Shown: positions 15,401 to 24,482, numbered from the stretch's first letter. The stretch: 25,382 nt of DNA from CBDFKU01 sp965248975 (GCA_965248975.1 CBDFKU010000003.1:1-25382); one strand, 5' to 3'. The notes: generated by a model not told the origin, from the letters alone. A program made the numbers and translations.

Positions 15401-15618
15401 ATCCCGCGCATCGCAGCTCCCGCAGAGGGCCATAGGGGCCCTATGCGGCGACTGAAGACCGTCCGCCGACCTCCAATCTACCCCAATGGAGCCCAGCCAT
15501 CTCCCCTGTAGCTCCCTCACCCACCCTGCCGCTATCCTCACGCCGTCCATCGGTGTCCTTCGGTGTATTCGGGCTAAGGAGCGCAAGTGTCACTGATCTA
15601 CTGGACGAGTACAGGATA
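15317..15618. other. Non-coding stretch after the IS1380 transposase
   Basis: About 300 nt without a supportable gene. It should contain the right end of the IS1380 element. A near-perfect small palindrome, CATAGGGGCCCTATG, lies at 15431-15445. Nothing else recognisable was seen. Confidence 0.4.
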
Positions 15619-15647
15619 TTGACAAAGCTGGGGTTGAATTGTAGTAT
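15619..15647 (+). promoter_or_regulatory. Promoter of the moxR-DUF58-tgpA operon
   Basis: A perfect TTGACA at 15619-15624, a 17-nt spacer and TAGTAT at 15642-15647 (4 of 6 to TATAAT). It would give a leader of about 165 nt before the moxR start. It lies in the operon's own upstream DNA, beyond the IS1380 transposase. Confidence 0.55.
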
Positions 15648-15821
15648 CGCTATGATTGCCTTTCGGCCCCTATCGATATCTGGACGCCACCCAAGCTGGC
15701 TGCCTTTAATCCGGCGCTTCACGAGTGCTTATGACACCGGATAGCATTAGTTCATACTTGAGTGAGGCACGGTGAACCGAGGCCGGCACGGAGGGCCGAG
15801 TTACATGATGTATCGGACCAG

Positions 15822-16847
15822 ATGATGTCCAACGTGGAGCGCGGGACCGTGACCGATAATCATCTTGCGAAAGCCCGAGATATCGGCGCCAGGATAATCG
15901 CCAACATCGCAACTGTCATCGTGGGCAAGAATGAGGCAGTGCGGCTGGGGACTGCCGCCCTTCTTTCCCGGGGTCACATACTGATCGAGGGTGTCCCGGG
16001 GGTGGGCAAAACCATGTACGCGCGCAGCATGGCCAAGTCCATAGGGGTGAGCTTCAAGAGAATCCAATGCACCGCCGACCTTCTGCCCAGCGATATCACC
16101 GGGGTATACATCTTCGACCAGCGCGACCGGGAGTTCAGCTTCCGACCGGGGCCGGTTATGGCCCACATCGTGCTGGTGGACGAGATCAACCGCGCCTCCC
16201 CCAAGACCCAGTCGGCGCTGCTTGAGTGCATGGAGGAGCGGCAGATCACCATAGAAGGCGTAACCCATCCTATGCCCGAGCCCTTCGTGGTGCTGGCAAC
16301 ACGAAACCCCACGGAGCACGGCGGGACTTTCCCCCTACCTGAAACTGAGCTGGACCGCTTCCTTCTGAGGGTCCAGCTGGACTATCCGACTCCCGACGAG
16401 GAGCTGTCCATATTGGAACAGCAGCTCCACGTCCACCCTATAGACAACGTGCAGCAGGTGGCGGACGAGCAGGACGTGCGCTTCGCCCAGGGGGCGGTCA
16501 GGGACGTTTATGTGGACCGGCTGGTGAAGCAGTACATAGTGGCGCTAGTGAACGCGACCCGCCAGCATGATTCGGTCTACCTTGGAGCCTCTCCCCGCGC
16601 CTCCCTGGGCCTCCTGAGCCTGGCGCAGGCCCGGGCGCTGCTGGAGAACCGAGATTACGTGGTCCCCGACGATGTCAAGGCAGTGGCGCCGGCGGTCGTG
16701 GGGCACCGCATGGTCCTGAGCGCCGACGGTCGCATGGGTGCGAACGAGAGCGAGACCATCCACCAGATCCTCGACTCCGTACCAGTGCCCGGAGCCGTCG
16801 CGGTGGAGCGCTTCCCCTTTCGCAGAGCACCGCGGCAAGAGGCTTAA
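15822..16847 (+). CDS. MoxR-family AAA+ ATPase
   Basis: An ATPase of the MoxR branch, thought to act as a chaperone for assembling or activating partner proteins, commonly encoded beside DUF58 and transglutaminase genes. It shows Walker A GVPGVGKT, Walker B VLVDEINRAS, sensor 1 LATRNPTEHGGTFPLPE and the C-terminal lid with GASPRASLGL. The start is uncertain: ATG 15822 is used here. A GTG at 15849 preceded by GGAGCG gives a start closer to the family norm, and a GTG at 15762 would add a poorly conserved 20-residue extension. It is the first gene of the operon, 81 nt before the DUF58 gene, with a good promoter at 15619-15647. Confidence 0.92.
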   Translation: MMSNVERGTVTDNHLAKARDIGARIIANIATVIVGKNEAVRLGTAALLSRGHILIEGVPGVGKTMYARSMAKSIGVSFKRIQCTADLLPSDITGVYIFDQRDREFSFRPGPVMAHIVLVDEINRASPKTQSALLECMEERQITIEGVTHPMPEPFVVLATRNPTEHGGTFPLPETELDRFLLRVQLDYPTPDEELSILEQQLHVHPIDNVQQVADEQDVRFAQGAVRDVYVDRLVKQYIVALVNATRQHDSVYLGASPRASLGLLSLAQARALLENRDYVVPDDVKAVAPAVVGHRMVLSADGRMGANESETIHQILDSVPVPGAVAVERFPFRRAPRQEA

Positions 16848-16928
16848 CCCCGCCGGCAAGGCTCGATGCCTGTCCGCAGGCCAGGGCACAGGGCGCCAAC
16901 TCCGATCCCCAACCTGCTAGGAGTCGCA

Positions 16929-18134
16929 ATGTACAGGGCTTTGTGGCTGGGCGCAGGCCTACTGGTTGTGTTGGTACTGGCCATGATCACCGGCTTCCAA
17001 CCGCTGTATTGGCTTCTCTATGCGGTGGGGATCGGCGGGATACTCGCGTACCTGTGGGCCTGGGTCCAGAGCCGCGGCCTTGACACCGACATCCAAGAGC
17101 TCTCTCCGCACCCCCACGCCGGAGAGAGTGTCGACATCAGGGTGACGGTGAGCGAGAAGGTGGGCTTGCCCCGCATGGGTCTTCGCGCTCGCCTCGTGGG
17201 CGACTTCGTCACCACCGACGAGGAGGACTTCAGTCTGTCCCCTCACGGGACGGCCAACTGGACGGTGTCGGGCCTCTGCCAGCGTCGTGGCCTGAACAAC
17301 ATCGGCTCCCTTGCCATGGTCTCCGGCGACCCAACGGGCTTGTCGCGGCTGGAAGCCCGTGTCGGAGAACCCCAGAGCATCCTGGTATACCCCGCCACCG
17401 TTGAGCTTTCCCGAGCCGTGGCCGAGGGGCAATCAGCGGCCGGAGAGATAGGGGAAGCGGGACAGATGGTCGGCCACAGCCCCGCAGCCTCCATGGTCCG
17501 ACAATATGCCCCGGGAGATAGCCTTACCCACATCCACTGGCCCACCACCGCTCGGCTGGACCATCTCATGACCAAGGAATTCGAAGGGGCAGGGACCAAC
17601 GAGATACGGCTTTTTTTGGACATGCAGGAAGCCGCCCAGGCGGGTATTGGGGACGATGGCACCGAGGAGTACGGGATCACCGTTGCCGCCTCCCTGACGA
17701 AGAGGCTCATCGGGGATGGACATAGCGTTGGCCTGGTGACACAGGGGGATCAGCTCTACAGGTTCGCCCCGCGCAAGGACACCAATCACATGTGGGCGAT
17801 GCTGAGAGCCCTCGCTCTGGTCAGGGCAACGGGGAAAACAGCGATTACGACCCTGATATCCCAGGAAAGCGGCAACCTCGGCGCCGGGACGGTGGCGATG
17901 GTTATAGCACCCTGGCCTGGCCAGAGCCTAGCCAGGGTGTTTCAGTTCCTTACCCGACGGGGCATATTGCCGATTCCCATATACCTGGACGCCGCCAGCT
18001 TCGGAAGACCACCCGAACCCCGCTGGACCTCCGATAGGAGGTCGGAGACCCAAGGATGGACCACCATCGTGAAGAGGGGTGACGACCTGTCCACGACCCT
18101 GGGTGGCCTCTTAGACCGCCTGGCCAGCTACTGA
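16929..18134 (+). CDS. DUF58 domain protein
   Basis: A 401-residue protein starting at ATG 16929, preceded by AGGAG. Two hydrophobic segments near the start (about 7-22 and 27-45) anchor it in the membrane. A beta-sandwich-like region follows. The DUF58 signature is YAPGDSLTHIHWPTTARLDH, then LMTKEFEG, and a vWA-like region with LFLDMQEA follows. The partner role with MoxR and a transglutaminase is known from gene neighbourhoods across bacteria; the molecular function is not established. It is 19 nt upstream of the tgpA-like gene, so the three are probably co-transcribed. It appears intact. Confidence 0.92.
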   Translation: MYRALWLGAGLLVVLVLAMITGFQPLYWLLYAVGIGGILAYLWAWVQSRGLDTDIQELSPHPHAGESVDIRVTVSEKVGLPRMGLRARLVGDFVTTDEEDFSLSPHGTANWTVSGLCQRRGLNNIGSLAMVSGDPTGLSRLEARVGEPQSILVYPATVELSRAVAEGQSAAGEIGEAGQMVGHSPAASMVRQYAPGDSLTHIHWPTTARLDHLMTKEFEGAGTNEIRLFLDMQEAAQAGIGDDGTEEYGITVAASLTKRLIGDGHSVGLVTQGDQLYRFAPRKDTNHMWAMLRALALVRATGKTAITTLISQESGNLGAGTVAMVIAPWPGQSLARVFQFLTRRGILPIPIYLDAASFGRPPEPRWTSDRRSETQGWTTIVKRGDDLSTTLGGLLDRLASY

Positions 18135-18153
18135 TGCTCAGGAGCAAGAGGAT

Positions 18154-20736
18154 ATGAGACCGAGTCGGGGTAAGTTGCCGTCTTTGCGGGAGGCCTTCGC
18201 ACTCCTCCTTCTGGTGCTACCTCTGCTAGTTACCGTGTCCGTCATCGAAGCCGCAGACTGGGTGAAGGGCCTTCCGTCCCTCAAAGCCATAGTCCTGGTC
18301 TCGGTGCCGCTGTGGGGCCTGCTGGCACGGACCTCGGTCCCCTGGTGGGCCAGCCATCCGCTGGCTCTGCTGGCAGGGCTGGCAGTCGCCTTCCTCCTGG
18401 GGGCCGTCACCCTTAGCGAATCACGAGGCCTCTCGGACCTGGGAAGTAACCTAAGCTCCTGGTTCGGAGCCATCGGGACCCAGGAGGGCGATCGAGGGGC
18501 CTCCATCACCGGCGTAGGGCTCATCGCCGTGGTCCTCTGGTCGGGGTACGTCAGCGTGTGGCTGGCCTATCGCCGCTCCTCAGCGATACTGTCGGCGCTA
18601 CCCGGCGTCGGGGTGCTATTGGTGGTGCTCACCTTCCTACCTTCTTCCTACTACTGGTACACCTTTATGTACTTGATAGCCGCCGCTCCGGGGATCGCCT
18701 ATCGTCATCGGGGCCAGTGGACCGCCCCCGGGCGGGCGGTGCCGATGGTCGGAACCCTACTGGCGGCGCTGGTGATAATGGGGGTAACACTGGCAGCCGT
18801 CTGGCGCATCCCGGCGCCGGAGGGGGTCGTCATTCCTCTGGCTTCCGCCTTCGAAGGGCCATGGCACGAGTTTCGCGGGGCTTGGTCCGACCTCTTCTAC
18901 GGCGTGCCCAACCGGAAACAATCGCCCTTCTTCTCTCCTTCTCTAGAGGTGGGTATGCTGGGGCCGTGGCGGCTGCCGAAGAACGAGACGCTGTTCGTAG
19001 TCAAATCGCAGGAGCCTCACCGATGGCGGATGCGGGTCTACGAGACGTACACGGGTAGAGGTTGGGTGCAGGCAGGACCCCCCATAGGAACGCCCTCCAC
19101 CGAGGCACCCCTCGATGAGTACGTCGAAGAGTTGGACAGTCGGAAGGAGGTGAGGATCGCCGTCCGCATGAGGTCGAAGGGACATGCCCTGGTTTCCGTG
19201 GGCGAGCCCATGTATACCAGCATCCCTTCCAAAGCGGATCTGTCACCTCCGGCCAAGTTCAGGCTCTATTATGCAGAGGACTCCCAGGTCAGCTACCTAC
19301 CCGAGTCGGTCAAGGAGTACAGTGATAGAGTCGGCCCCCCGCCGAGTTCAAGCCCCGAAATTGGTGCCCTCCAGCCTAGCTCGGCCGGGTCACGCACCGA
19401 TCTGACTAATCCACGGCTCCAGGCGAGGTTCGCCGCTGGTTTGAGCGAGATCGGGTTCAAGCGGTCTTACGGAGCCGAGTTCCGGCCCGACTGGTCGGGG
19501 AAGCTTCCCCGGCAGTCGGACAATCCCTACATCGTGTTGGAGCGGGTCGATCCAAGCTCCGGGCCCGCCCTGGCGCTGGTGGGGGAACGCGTCCTCGTTC
19601 CCCACAAGAGCTACACGACTGCGGGTTCCCTCTCCGATGCCCCCCCCGCCATGCTGCGGCAGGCCGGGGGGGATTACCCCGATTGGGTGACGGACCGCTA
19701 TCTCCAGCTACCTAACGAGTTTCCCGAGACGGTGAGAAAGCTGGCCCGAGAGCTGACCCGGGACGAGGAGAGCGCGTACGAAATGGTCGCGTCCATACGC
19801 CGTTTCCTGGGCACGATGCCTTACACCCTGGATGTCTCGATCCCGCCGCCCGGCCAGGACTGGGTGGAGTTCTTCCTGTTGGTGCAAAAGAGGGGATACT
19901 GCCAGAACTACGCCTCGGCCATGATCACCATGTTGAGGTCTCTGGGGATTCCGGCGCGGCTCGTAGTGGGATTCGCGCCGGGCATCTGGGACGAAGATAG
20001 AGGCGTGTGGGAGGTGCAGTCCAAGCATTACCACGCCTGGCCCGAGGTATATTTCCCCTCATATGGGTGGGTCGAGTTCGAACCCACACCCGCCGACGTT
20101 CAGCCGGCCCTCGAGCCGCTGGGAGTCCCAAACCGGCAGGCGCTGGTGGGGGACTCCGGGGTTTTCGACCCCTGCATCGACGCCTTTCTCCTGGATCTGC
20201 CGGGCCTCTGCGAGGAGGAGTTCACACCAAGGGGAGATGACCTCGACCTGCTCGATGCGCCGGCCAACCCGGTAGACGACCCCCTTGCGGCAAGCCCGGG
20301 GAGTGGAGGCTCTCCCATCTCATCCCCATGGACCTGGCTCGGGCTCGGCCTCGGCCTGGTACTGGCCCTTGCGGCGCCGGCGGGCACCGTCGCCTACGCC
20401 CGCCGTGGGCTGTTCCGGCTGGGATATCCCACCGTTGCCTACGCATTCATGTGCTTCCTGGGCCGCCTAGCGGGGACGGGCCCCAGGCCCCAGGAGACCC
20501 CCTGGGAGTACGGCGCCCGGCTGGGCGATGCGTTGCCAGAGCACCGGGAGGCTGTGTCCCGCGTTACACAAGGTTTCGTGGCGGCGAGGTACGATCCATC
20601 CAAGCAAGTGGATCATAGAGAGACGGAGGGCGTGCGCGCGGCCTGGCTCAGCCTGCGGGGCCCGCTGCTACGACGTATGCTTCGCCGACTGGTCCCCCGC
20701 CGACGCCGTGGTGACGACGTCTCCTGGGTGGATTAG
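18154..20736 (+). CDS. TgpA-like membrane transglutaminase (DUF3488 - transglutaminase - DUF4129)
   Basis: An 860-residue integral membrane protein. The N-terminal third has about six hydrophobic helices (DUF3488-like), followed by a large extracytoplasmic region holding a transglutaminase/protease-like fold, one more helix near 725-745 and a cytoplasmic DUF4129-like tail. The catalytic Cys is Cys583 in RGYCQNYASAM and the His is His627 in KHYHAWPEVYF. The third position, usually Asp in DPT, is Glu in WVEFEPTP, as in many homologues. The start ATG 18154 has AGAGG close upstream. It ends the MoxR-DUF58 operon. Substrate is unknown; peptide or cell-envelope processing is inferred for the family. 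A decayed second copy lies at 7112-7892. Confidence 0.92.
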   Translation: MRPSRGKLPSLREAFALLLLVLPLLVTVSVIEAADWVKGLPSLKAIVLVSVPLWGLLARTSVPWWASHPLALLAGLAVAFLLGAVTLSESRGLSDLGSNLSSWFGAIGTQEGDRGASITGVGLIAVVLWSGYVSVWLAYRRSSAILSALPGVGVLLVVLTFLPSSYYWYTFMYLIAAAPGIAYRHRGQWTAPGRAVPMVGTLLAALVIMGVTLAAVWRIPAPEGVVIPLASAFEGPWHEFRGAWSDLFYGVPNRKQSPFFSPSLEVGMLGPWRLPKNETLFVVKSQEPHRWRMRVYETYTGRGWVQAGPPIGTPSTEAPLDEYVEELDSRKEVRIAVRMRSKGHALVSVGEPMYTSIPSKADLSPPAKFRLYYAEDSQVSYLPESVKEYSDRVGPPPSSSPEIGALQPSSAGSRTDLTNPRLQARFAAGLSEIGFKRSYGAEFRPDWSGKLPRQSDNPYIVLERVDPSSGPALALVGERVLVPHKSYTTAGSLSDAPPAMLRQAGGDYPDWVTDRYLQLPNEFPETVRKLARELTRDEESAYEMVASIRRFLGTMPYTLDVSIPPPGQDWVEFFLLVQKRGYCQNYASAMITMLRSLGIPARLVVGFAPGIWDEDRGVWEVQSKHYHAWPEVYFPSYGWVEFEPTPADVQPALEPLGVPNRQALVGDSGVFDPCIDAFLLDLPGLCEEEFTPRGDDLDLLDAPANPVDDPLAASPGSGGSPISSPWTWLGLGLGLVLALAAPAGTVAYARRGLFRLGYPTVAYAFMCFLGRLAGTGPRPQETPWEYGARLGDALPEHREAVSRVTQGFVAARYDPSKQVDHRETEGVRAAWLSLRGPLLRRMLRRLVPRRRRGDDVSWVD

Positions 20737-20758
20737 GGTCGCGCTGGGCGTCCGGCCG

Positions 20759-20945
20759 CTACGGCACCGCGCCTGGAGACCAGTCAGCACAGCAATCTGC
20801 GGCGACATTGTTGGTGAGGTTGGTCTGGTTGGAGCCGTCGGCATTCATCACGTATATCTCTTCCTTACCGTCTCTTTCCGCGCGGAAGGCGATCTTACTC
20901 CCCTCGGGGGACCAGGCAGGATTTTGATCCGAGGTAGGGGCGCCC
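20759..20945 (-). pseudogene. TolB/PD40-type beta-propeller fragment
   Basis: The minus strand encodes about 60 residues of PD40 repeat: NPAWSPEGSKIAFRAERDGK, EEIYVMNADGSNQTNLTNN and then DCCADWSPG before a stop at 20759. This is about one and a half blades of a propeller that normally has six or seven. The open frame extends upstream to 21049, but that part is antisense-like overlap with the lipoprotein gene's C-terminus and shows no PD40 pattern. No start codon or ribosome site is plausible at the fragment's edge. It is a truncated remnant, converging on the intact tgpA-like gene 22 nt away. Confidence 0.6.
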
Positions 20946-20967
20946 AGGCGGGCGGCCTCTGTATGCG

Positions 20968-22172
20968 CTACTTTGGCGCGACCGTCGGACCGGACGATGG
21001 CCCTTCCCGCGGCGGCGTATAGTCCGGCCCACCGGGGCGGATACGCCACGCCTCGGAGATGTGGCGGTAGGGGTCGCCGGAGGCCATGGCCTCCGCCATG
21101 TACCGTCGTGCGTGAGCGTAGTCGTCGTAGAAGAGGTATGTGGAGAGGGCCAGCCGCATGCCGTCCGTCCTGTAGTTAAAGTAGCCATACTTGTCCAGGT
21201 AGCCTCGTAAAGACGGATAGGCCCGCTCCATGTATTCCTTTATCTGCACTTCCTCCGCATAGTCATCGGCCAGTTGGTCAAAGGGGCCATCGTAGTAAGT
21301 ATTACGATCGATATATCCTTGCCATACGCCGACCAGGACCTTGCGGTCTCCATGCTCCTTGTCCACCCAAAAGATGAAGGCGCTGTGCTTTCCTGCCACC
21401 AGATCGTCCCCGATGGGTTCCAGGACATCGGGGACCCCACCTTCCTCGTTAAGGACCCAGAAGGGATAGTTGCCCTCATCGTTGAATAGCAGAAAGAACT
21501 GATAGCCTGACTCGTCAAAGGTGCGCTCTATGAAAGCCTCATTCTCTCCCAAGGAGAACAGCTTGGGTGGCTCCTGAGGAAGCCTGTTGTGATTGAAGGT
21601 AACCGTCTTGTCCTTCCTCGTGACCCGGCGGGTGAAGTCGTCGACCTTCAACACCCTTACTCCATCTGCCTGGGTGTAGTACTTGGTGGTGCCGGAAGAG
21701 CTCTTGCCACCGGTGGGGAACTCGCTGAACTCGAAATAGTTGAAGTAAATCCCCCCCTGGTCCTGGTCCTGCGCGGGAAGTCTAAAATTGCCGTGAAACC
21801 GGCGCCCGGAGATGTGCAGCTGAAAATAGTAGTGTGCTCCGTCGGGTAGACCATCACCTGCTCCGGCAATTTCGAAAAGACCTGCCAGAACACCGAATCT
21901 ACGTCCCCAAGATCGGGTCCACCCGAAGATATGCCCTCAATCCATCCCTGGTTCAAGAAGAGGTAGCCGCCTTGGCCCAGGTCGGCTGCACCACCGCCCG
22001 GTGCGACCCTCAGGACGGTTCTGAAGTCAGCTCCGTCGGTGTCGTCGATGATCGTTACAGGCACAGTTGGTGGCCGGGGAGGGCTTCCCGAGCCGCATGC
22101 GGCCAGAATCGCGGAGACCACCAGCACGGCGCAGACGACCAGGGGCCGGGCTGAGAGGAGGAGATAAGGGAA
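20968..22172 (-). pseudogene. Lipoprotein gene with one-base frameshift and no clear start
   Basis: The first frame starts after the terminator with SARPLVVCAVLVVSAILAACGS, a lipoprotein signal with lipobox LAAC, then continues to KLPEQVMVYPTEH near 21830. There the frame changes: the next frame reads HYYFQLHISGRRFHG, then FEFSEFPTGG, KYYTQADGV and on to a stop at 20968. Loss of one base in CACACTACTATTTTC (a missing T restoring His-Tyr-Tyr-Tyr) explains it. Restored, the protein would be about 400 residues. No ATG, GTG or TTG is well placed between the terminator at 22172-22203 and the signal peptide, so the start is also lost or displaced. I do not recognise a named domain. It would be exported and lipid-anchored. 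Confidence 0.7.
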
Positions 22173-22203
22173 AGGCCCCCGGCGATTCCCCGTCGGGGGC
22201 CTT
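22172..22203. terminator. Bidirectional intrinsic terminator
   Basis: A stem of about 12 bp is formed by AAGGCCCCCGGC and its partner GTCGGGGGCCTT, with an 8-nt loop. TTATCGTACTTATTT follows on the plus strand, and on the minus strand TTTCCCTTATC continues from the base of the stem. On the minus strand it lies about 60 nt after the stop of the heptapeptide-repeat gene tail (22263), which fits its role there. Confidence 0.7.
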
Positions 22204-22262
22204 ATCGTACTTATTTGCGCACCGAGCAGAACCAGAAATGTCATCTGCGCCACATATTGTTC

Positions 22263-22388
22263 CTAAGTAGAGGGTCCGCCCTCGTGGCCCGTGGGGCTTT
22301 ACCCGTCGCCCGAGGGGCCGAAAATGTGGCCCGTGGGGCCATCAATGTGGCCCGTGGGTCCGTCCTCGTGGCCCGTGGGTCCGTATAA
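22263..22388 (-). pseudogene. C-terminal tail of the dockerin/GPTGHxx repeat gene, cut off by the IS
   Basis: Read on the minus strand in the frame continued across the IS, this gives YGPTGHED, GPTGHID, GPTGHIF, GPSGDG, then TAA, then SPTGHEGGPST and the final TAG at 22265-22263. The TAA sits where neighbouring units have TAC, GAC or TTC. The natural stop is followed by the terminator at 22172-22203, which supports this as the true 3' end of the gene that begins at 25161. Confidence 0.7.
22270..22388 (-). repeat. 21-bp tandem repeats, left block (heptapeptide-coding)
   Basis: About five and a half copies of a 21-bp unit whose plus-strand core is GTGGCCCGTGGGTCCGT plus four variable bases. 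On the minus strand each unit encodes GPTGHxx. Units nearer the gene end are more diverged. The unit phase continues exactly into the block at 24067-24230 if the IS and one copy of a 3-bp ATA are removed. Confidence 0.8.
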
Positions 22389-24066
22389 GAGCCTGTCCCA
22401 AAAGCGATGTTGCGACCAGCTTGGGTCAACGATGCTCACCACACGGGCTAGCCTGTAGGGCAAAAGCAGGTGGTGGGACTGCGACCAGTGGGTGCCCGCT
22501 GCTATCGCGACGGTTTAGGAAGCGAAGTGAGGCTTTGGGCCGCGAAGTAGTTCGGCAAAGACGCCGAGGCGCCACACTCGCCAGAGGGTGCTCAGGTTGA
22601 AGGCTGTGCCCAACAGAGTCCACTCGGCAGACACGTTCGCGAAGCCGCGCAACAAGAATCTCCGAGCCGCCAGTTGCTCTTTGATGATTCCGAAGACCGG
22701 TTCGACCAACGGCTTTCTCCGTTTGTACGCATCTCTAGCTTCGTTGGTAGACATCCAGACACGATGACGGCGCAGCGCAGCGTCGTAAGGCCCTATCGTC
22801 ACACTACGGCCGAATTCTTTAGACTTCGTACAGACTCCGAAGGCCGGGCACGCCTGACAGATGCCTTCAGAGGCTCGGTACAGACGCCACGGGACTCCAT
22901 TCAAGCGTTGGATACGAAGAAACTGGAGCCTCTGTCCTTGTGGACACCTGAAGCTGTCGCTGTGCTCGTCATAGGTAAATCGGTCCTTGTGATATGGGTC
23001 CCCAAGCAATTGTTGTCGCGTCTCCGGCATCGCAACCGACTGGCCTCTACGAGCGCATCCTTCCAAGCCCTTCCCGGAGTGGTAAGCGGCATCTGCCAAC
23101 GTCATCTCTGATTTTGTTCCCGTCGTCTCCTCAGCTTGCGCAATCATGGGAACCAATTGAGGGTCGTCACGACCATCGTCTGCCATGTCAACCGCCGTGA
23201 TAAACATGCCGGTCGCTCCCCCGTCAGGTTCTAAGGGTGAGACCATAGCCTGGGCGTTGTAGCCAAGCAGAACGCTGCCACGCGCCTTCATCAGCCGGGC
23301 GTCTCCGTCAGTGAGGTTAATGCGCTTCTGGCGTTCCTTACTCTCAAGGTCGGCCATCGCCTGCCTTACTTGCTCCCTCAGCATCTCCTTGTTGGCCAGC
23401 TCCCTGGGCAGATGGGCAGTGACCGTATCTTCTCCCGCTTCGTTCTGAGCTTCAAGGTCACGTATCGCCGCTTCTACACGGCTCAATAACTGGCGCAGTT
23501 CCTCAGCGTTGTGGGTCCTGTACACCGATGCGTTGGCGCTCACCTTTGTACAATCCACCGCCTGCACCGCCAGGTCCACCAGTTTCATCGTCACCGCCGT
23601 GCGAACCGTCCGCTCAAACAGCTTCCTCATGGCTTGCCTGTGTCCTTTGTAGAATCGCCACAAGGTGTTGTGGTCGGGATGCTGCCACCCGGTCAGCCAC
23701 AGGTACGGTATCTGGTCCCGGCAGGCCGCCTCCAGCTTCCGGCACGAGCGCACACCGGTCATGAAGCCGTACAGCCACACGCTCAGCAGCGCACGAGGAT
23801 GGTAGGCCGGCGCTCCCATCGGATCCCCTTCTATCTCCACGCCAAGCTCTGACCAGCCCTCCCTATCCAACGCGTCCACGAACTCAGCCACGAATCGCGC
23901 TGGGTGATCCAATGGCACCAGCTCGTCACGGGACGGCGGCAACAGCCACATCTGCTCTCGGTCCATGTCTCGAAGCGGCATCTGATTCACTCCCATCTCA
24001 TGGTCACCTCAAAGGTACACCAAACACGGTTCTACCTGCCACTTCCCTGACTTCTGAGACAGGCTC
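22389..24066 (-). mobile_element. IS1182-type insertion sequence, inserted in the heptapeptide repeat array
   Basis: About 1.68 kb bounded by imperfect inverted repeats. The left end reads GAGCCTGTCCCAAAAG from 22389 and the reverse complement of the right end reads GAGCCTGTCTCAGAAG. ATA flanks both sides (22385-22387 and 24067-24069). Removing the element with one ATA regenerates GTATATG, exactly the variable part of a 21-bp repeat unit. It carries one intact transposase gene. Confidence 0.85.
22515..23996 (-). CDS. IS1182-type transposase
   Basis: A 493-residue transposase on the minus strand. The N-terminal DUF772-like part is seen in the segments YHPRALLSVWLYGFMTGVRS and PYLWLTGWQHPDHNTLWRFY. 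The DDE core has Asp in VQAVDCTKVSANAS, Asp in TLADAAYHSGK, and Glu in the segment RRKPLVEPVFGIIKEQL. A zinc-ribbon-like Cys cluster lies between (CPQG, CQACPAFGVC). Length and order match IS1182 members (about 450-550). No frameshift or stop is seen, so the element is probably recent and may still move. Confidence 0.92.
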   Translation of the reverse strand: MGVNQMPLRDMDREQMWLLPPSRDELVPLDHPARFVAEFVDALDREGWSELGVEIEGDPMGAPAYHPRALLSVWLYGFMTGVRSCRKLEAACRDQIPYLWLTGWQHPDHNTLWRFYKGHRQAMRKLFERTVRTAVTMKLVDLAVQAVDCTKVSANASVYRTHNAEELRQLLSRVEAAIRDLEAQNEAGEDTVTAHLPRELANKEMLREQVRQAMADLESKERQKRINLTDGDARLMKARGSVLLGYNAQAMVSPLEPDGGATGMFITAVDMADDGRDDPQLVPMIAQAEETTGTKSEMTLADAAYHSGKGLEGCARRGQSVAMPETRQQLLGDPYHKDRFTYDEHSDSFRCPQGQRLQFLRIQRLNGVPWRLYRASEGICQACPAFGVCTKSKEFGRSVTIGPYDAALRRHRVWMSTNEARDAYKRRKPLVEPVFGIIKEQLAARRFLLRGFANVSAEWTLLGTAFNLSTLWRVWRLGVFAELLRGPKPHFAS

Positions 24067-24230
24067 ATATGTGGCCCGTGGGTCCGTCCTCGTGGCCTGT
24101 GGGTCCGTCCATGTGGCCCGTGGGTCAGTACTTGTGGCCCGTGGCTCAGTCCTCGTGGCCCGTGGGTCCGTACTTGTGACCTGTAGGTCCGCCTTCATGG
24201 GCCGTCGGTCCACCTTCATGGCCGCCTGGG
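24067..24230 (-). repeat. 21-bp tandem repeats, right block (heptapeptide-coding)
   Basis: About seven and a half 21-bp units, the most regular being the complement of GGACCCACGGGCCACGAGGA. On the minus strand they encode, in order, GGPTAHE, GGPTGHKY, GPTGHED, stop-ATGHKY, stop-PTGHMD, GPTGHED and GPTGHI. Two units start with TGA where the others have GGA. Confidence 0.85.
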
Positions 24231-24482
24231 ATCTCATCCCCGGGGCCGATGGCTCCGAATGTCACATCGAATTCTATGCTGCTGAGGAAATCCGTCGATG
24301 CATTGACGTCCTGCAGCGAGACCTCCATCATCCACCCCTCGCCGGGTTGGAGAACCGAGGACCCCTGCCACCAGTCGTCGCAGGTCCAGCCCATGTAGGT
24401 ACCTTCGGCGTCCCACATCTCCGCATGGACCCAGGCGAAGGGTTCGGGACCTTCAAGGGCGCTTACTCCCGCGAGATGGGAG

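Noticed and set aside
15431..15445. CATAGGGGCCCTATG palindrome as an operator
   Set aside because: It is close to the presumed IS1380 right end and about 175 nt upstream of the promoter; no second copy was seen, so a regulatory role is unsupported.
13865..15586. 573-codon minus-strand frame
   Set aside because: It lies antisense to the IS1380 transposase; GC-rich codons suppress stops on the opposite strand. The translation is Gly/Pro/His-rich without recognisable domains.
22270..24230. CRISPR-like array (short repeats with variable parts)
   Set aside because: The unit is 21 bp with only 4 variable bases, and it encodes a regular heptapeptide; there are no spacers and no cas genes.
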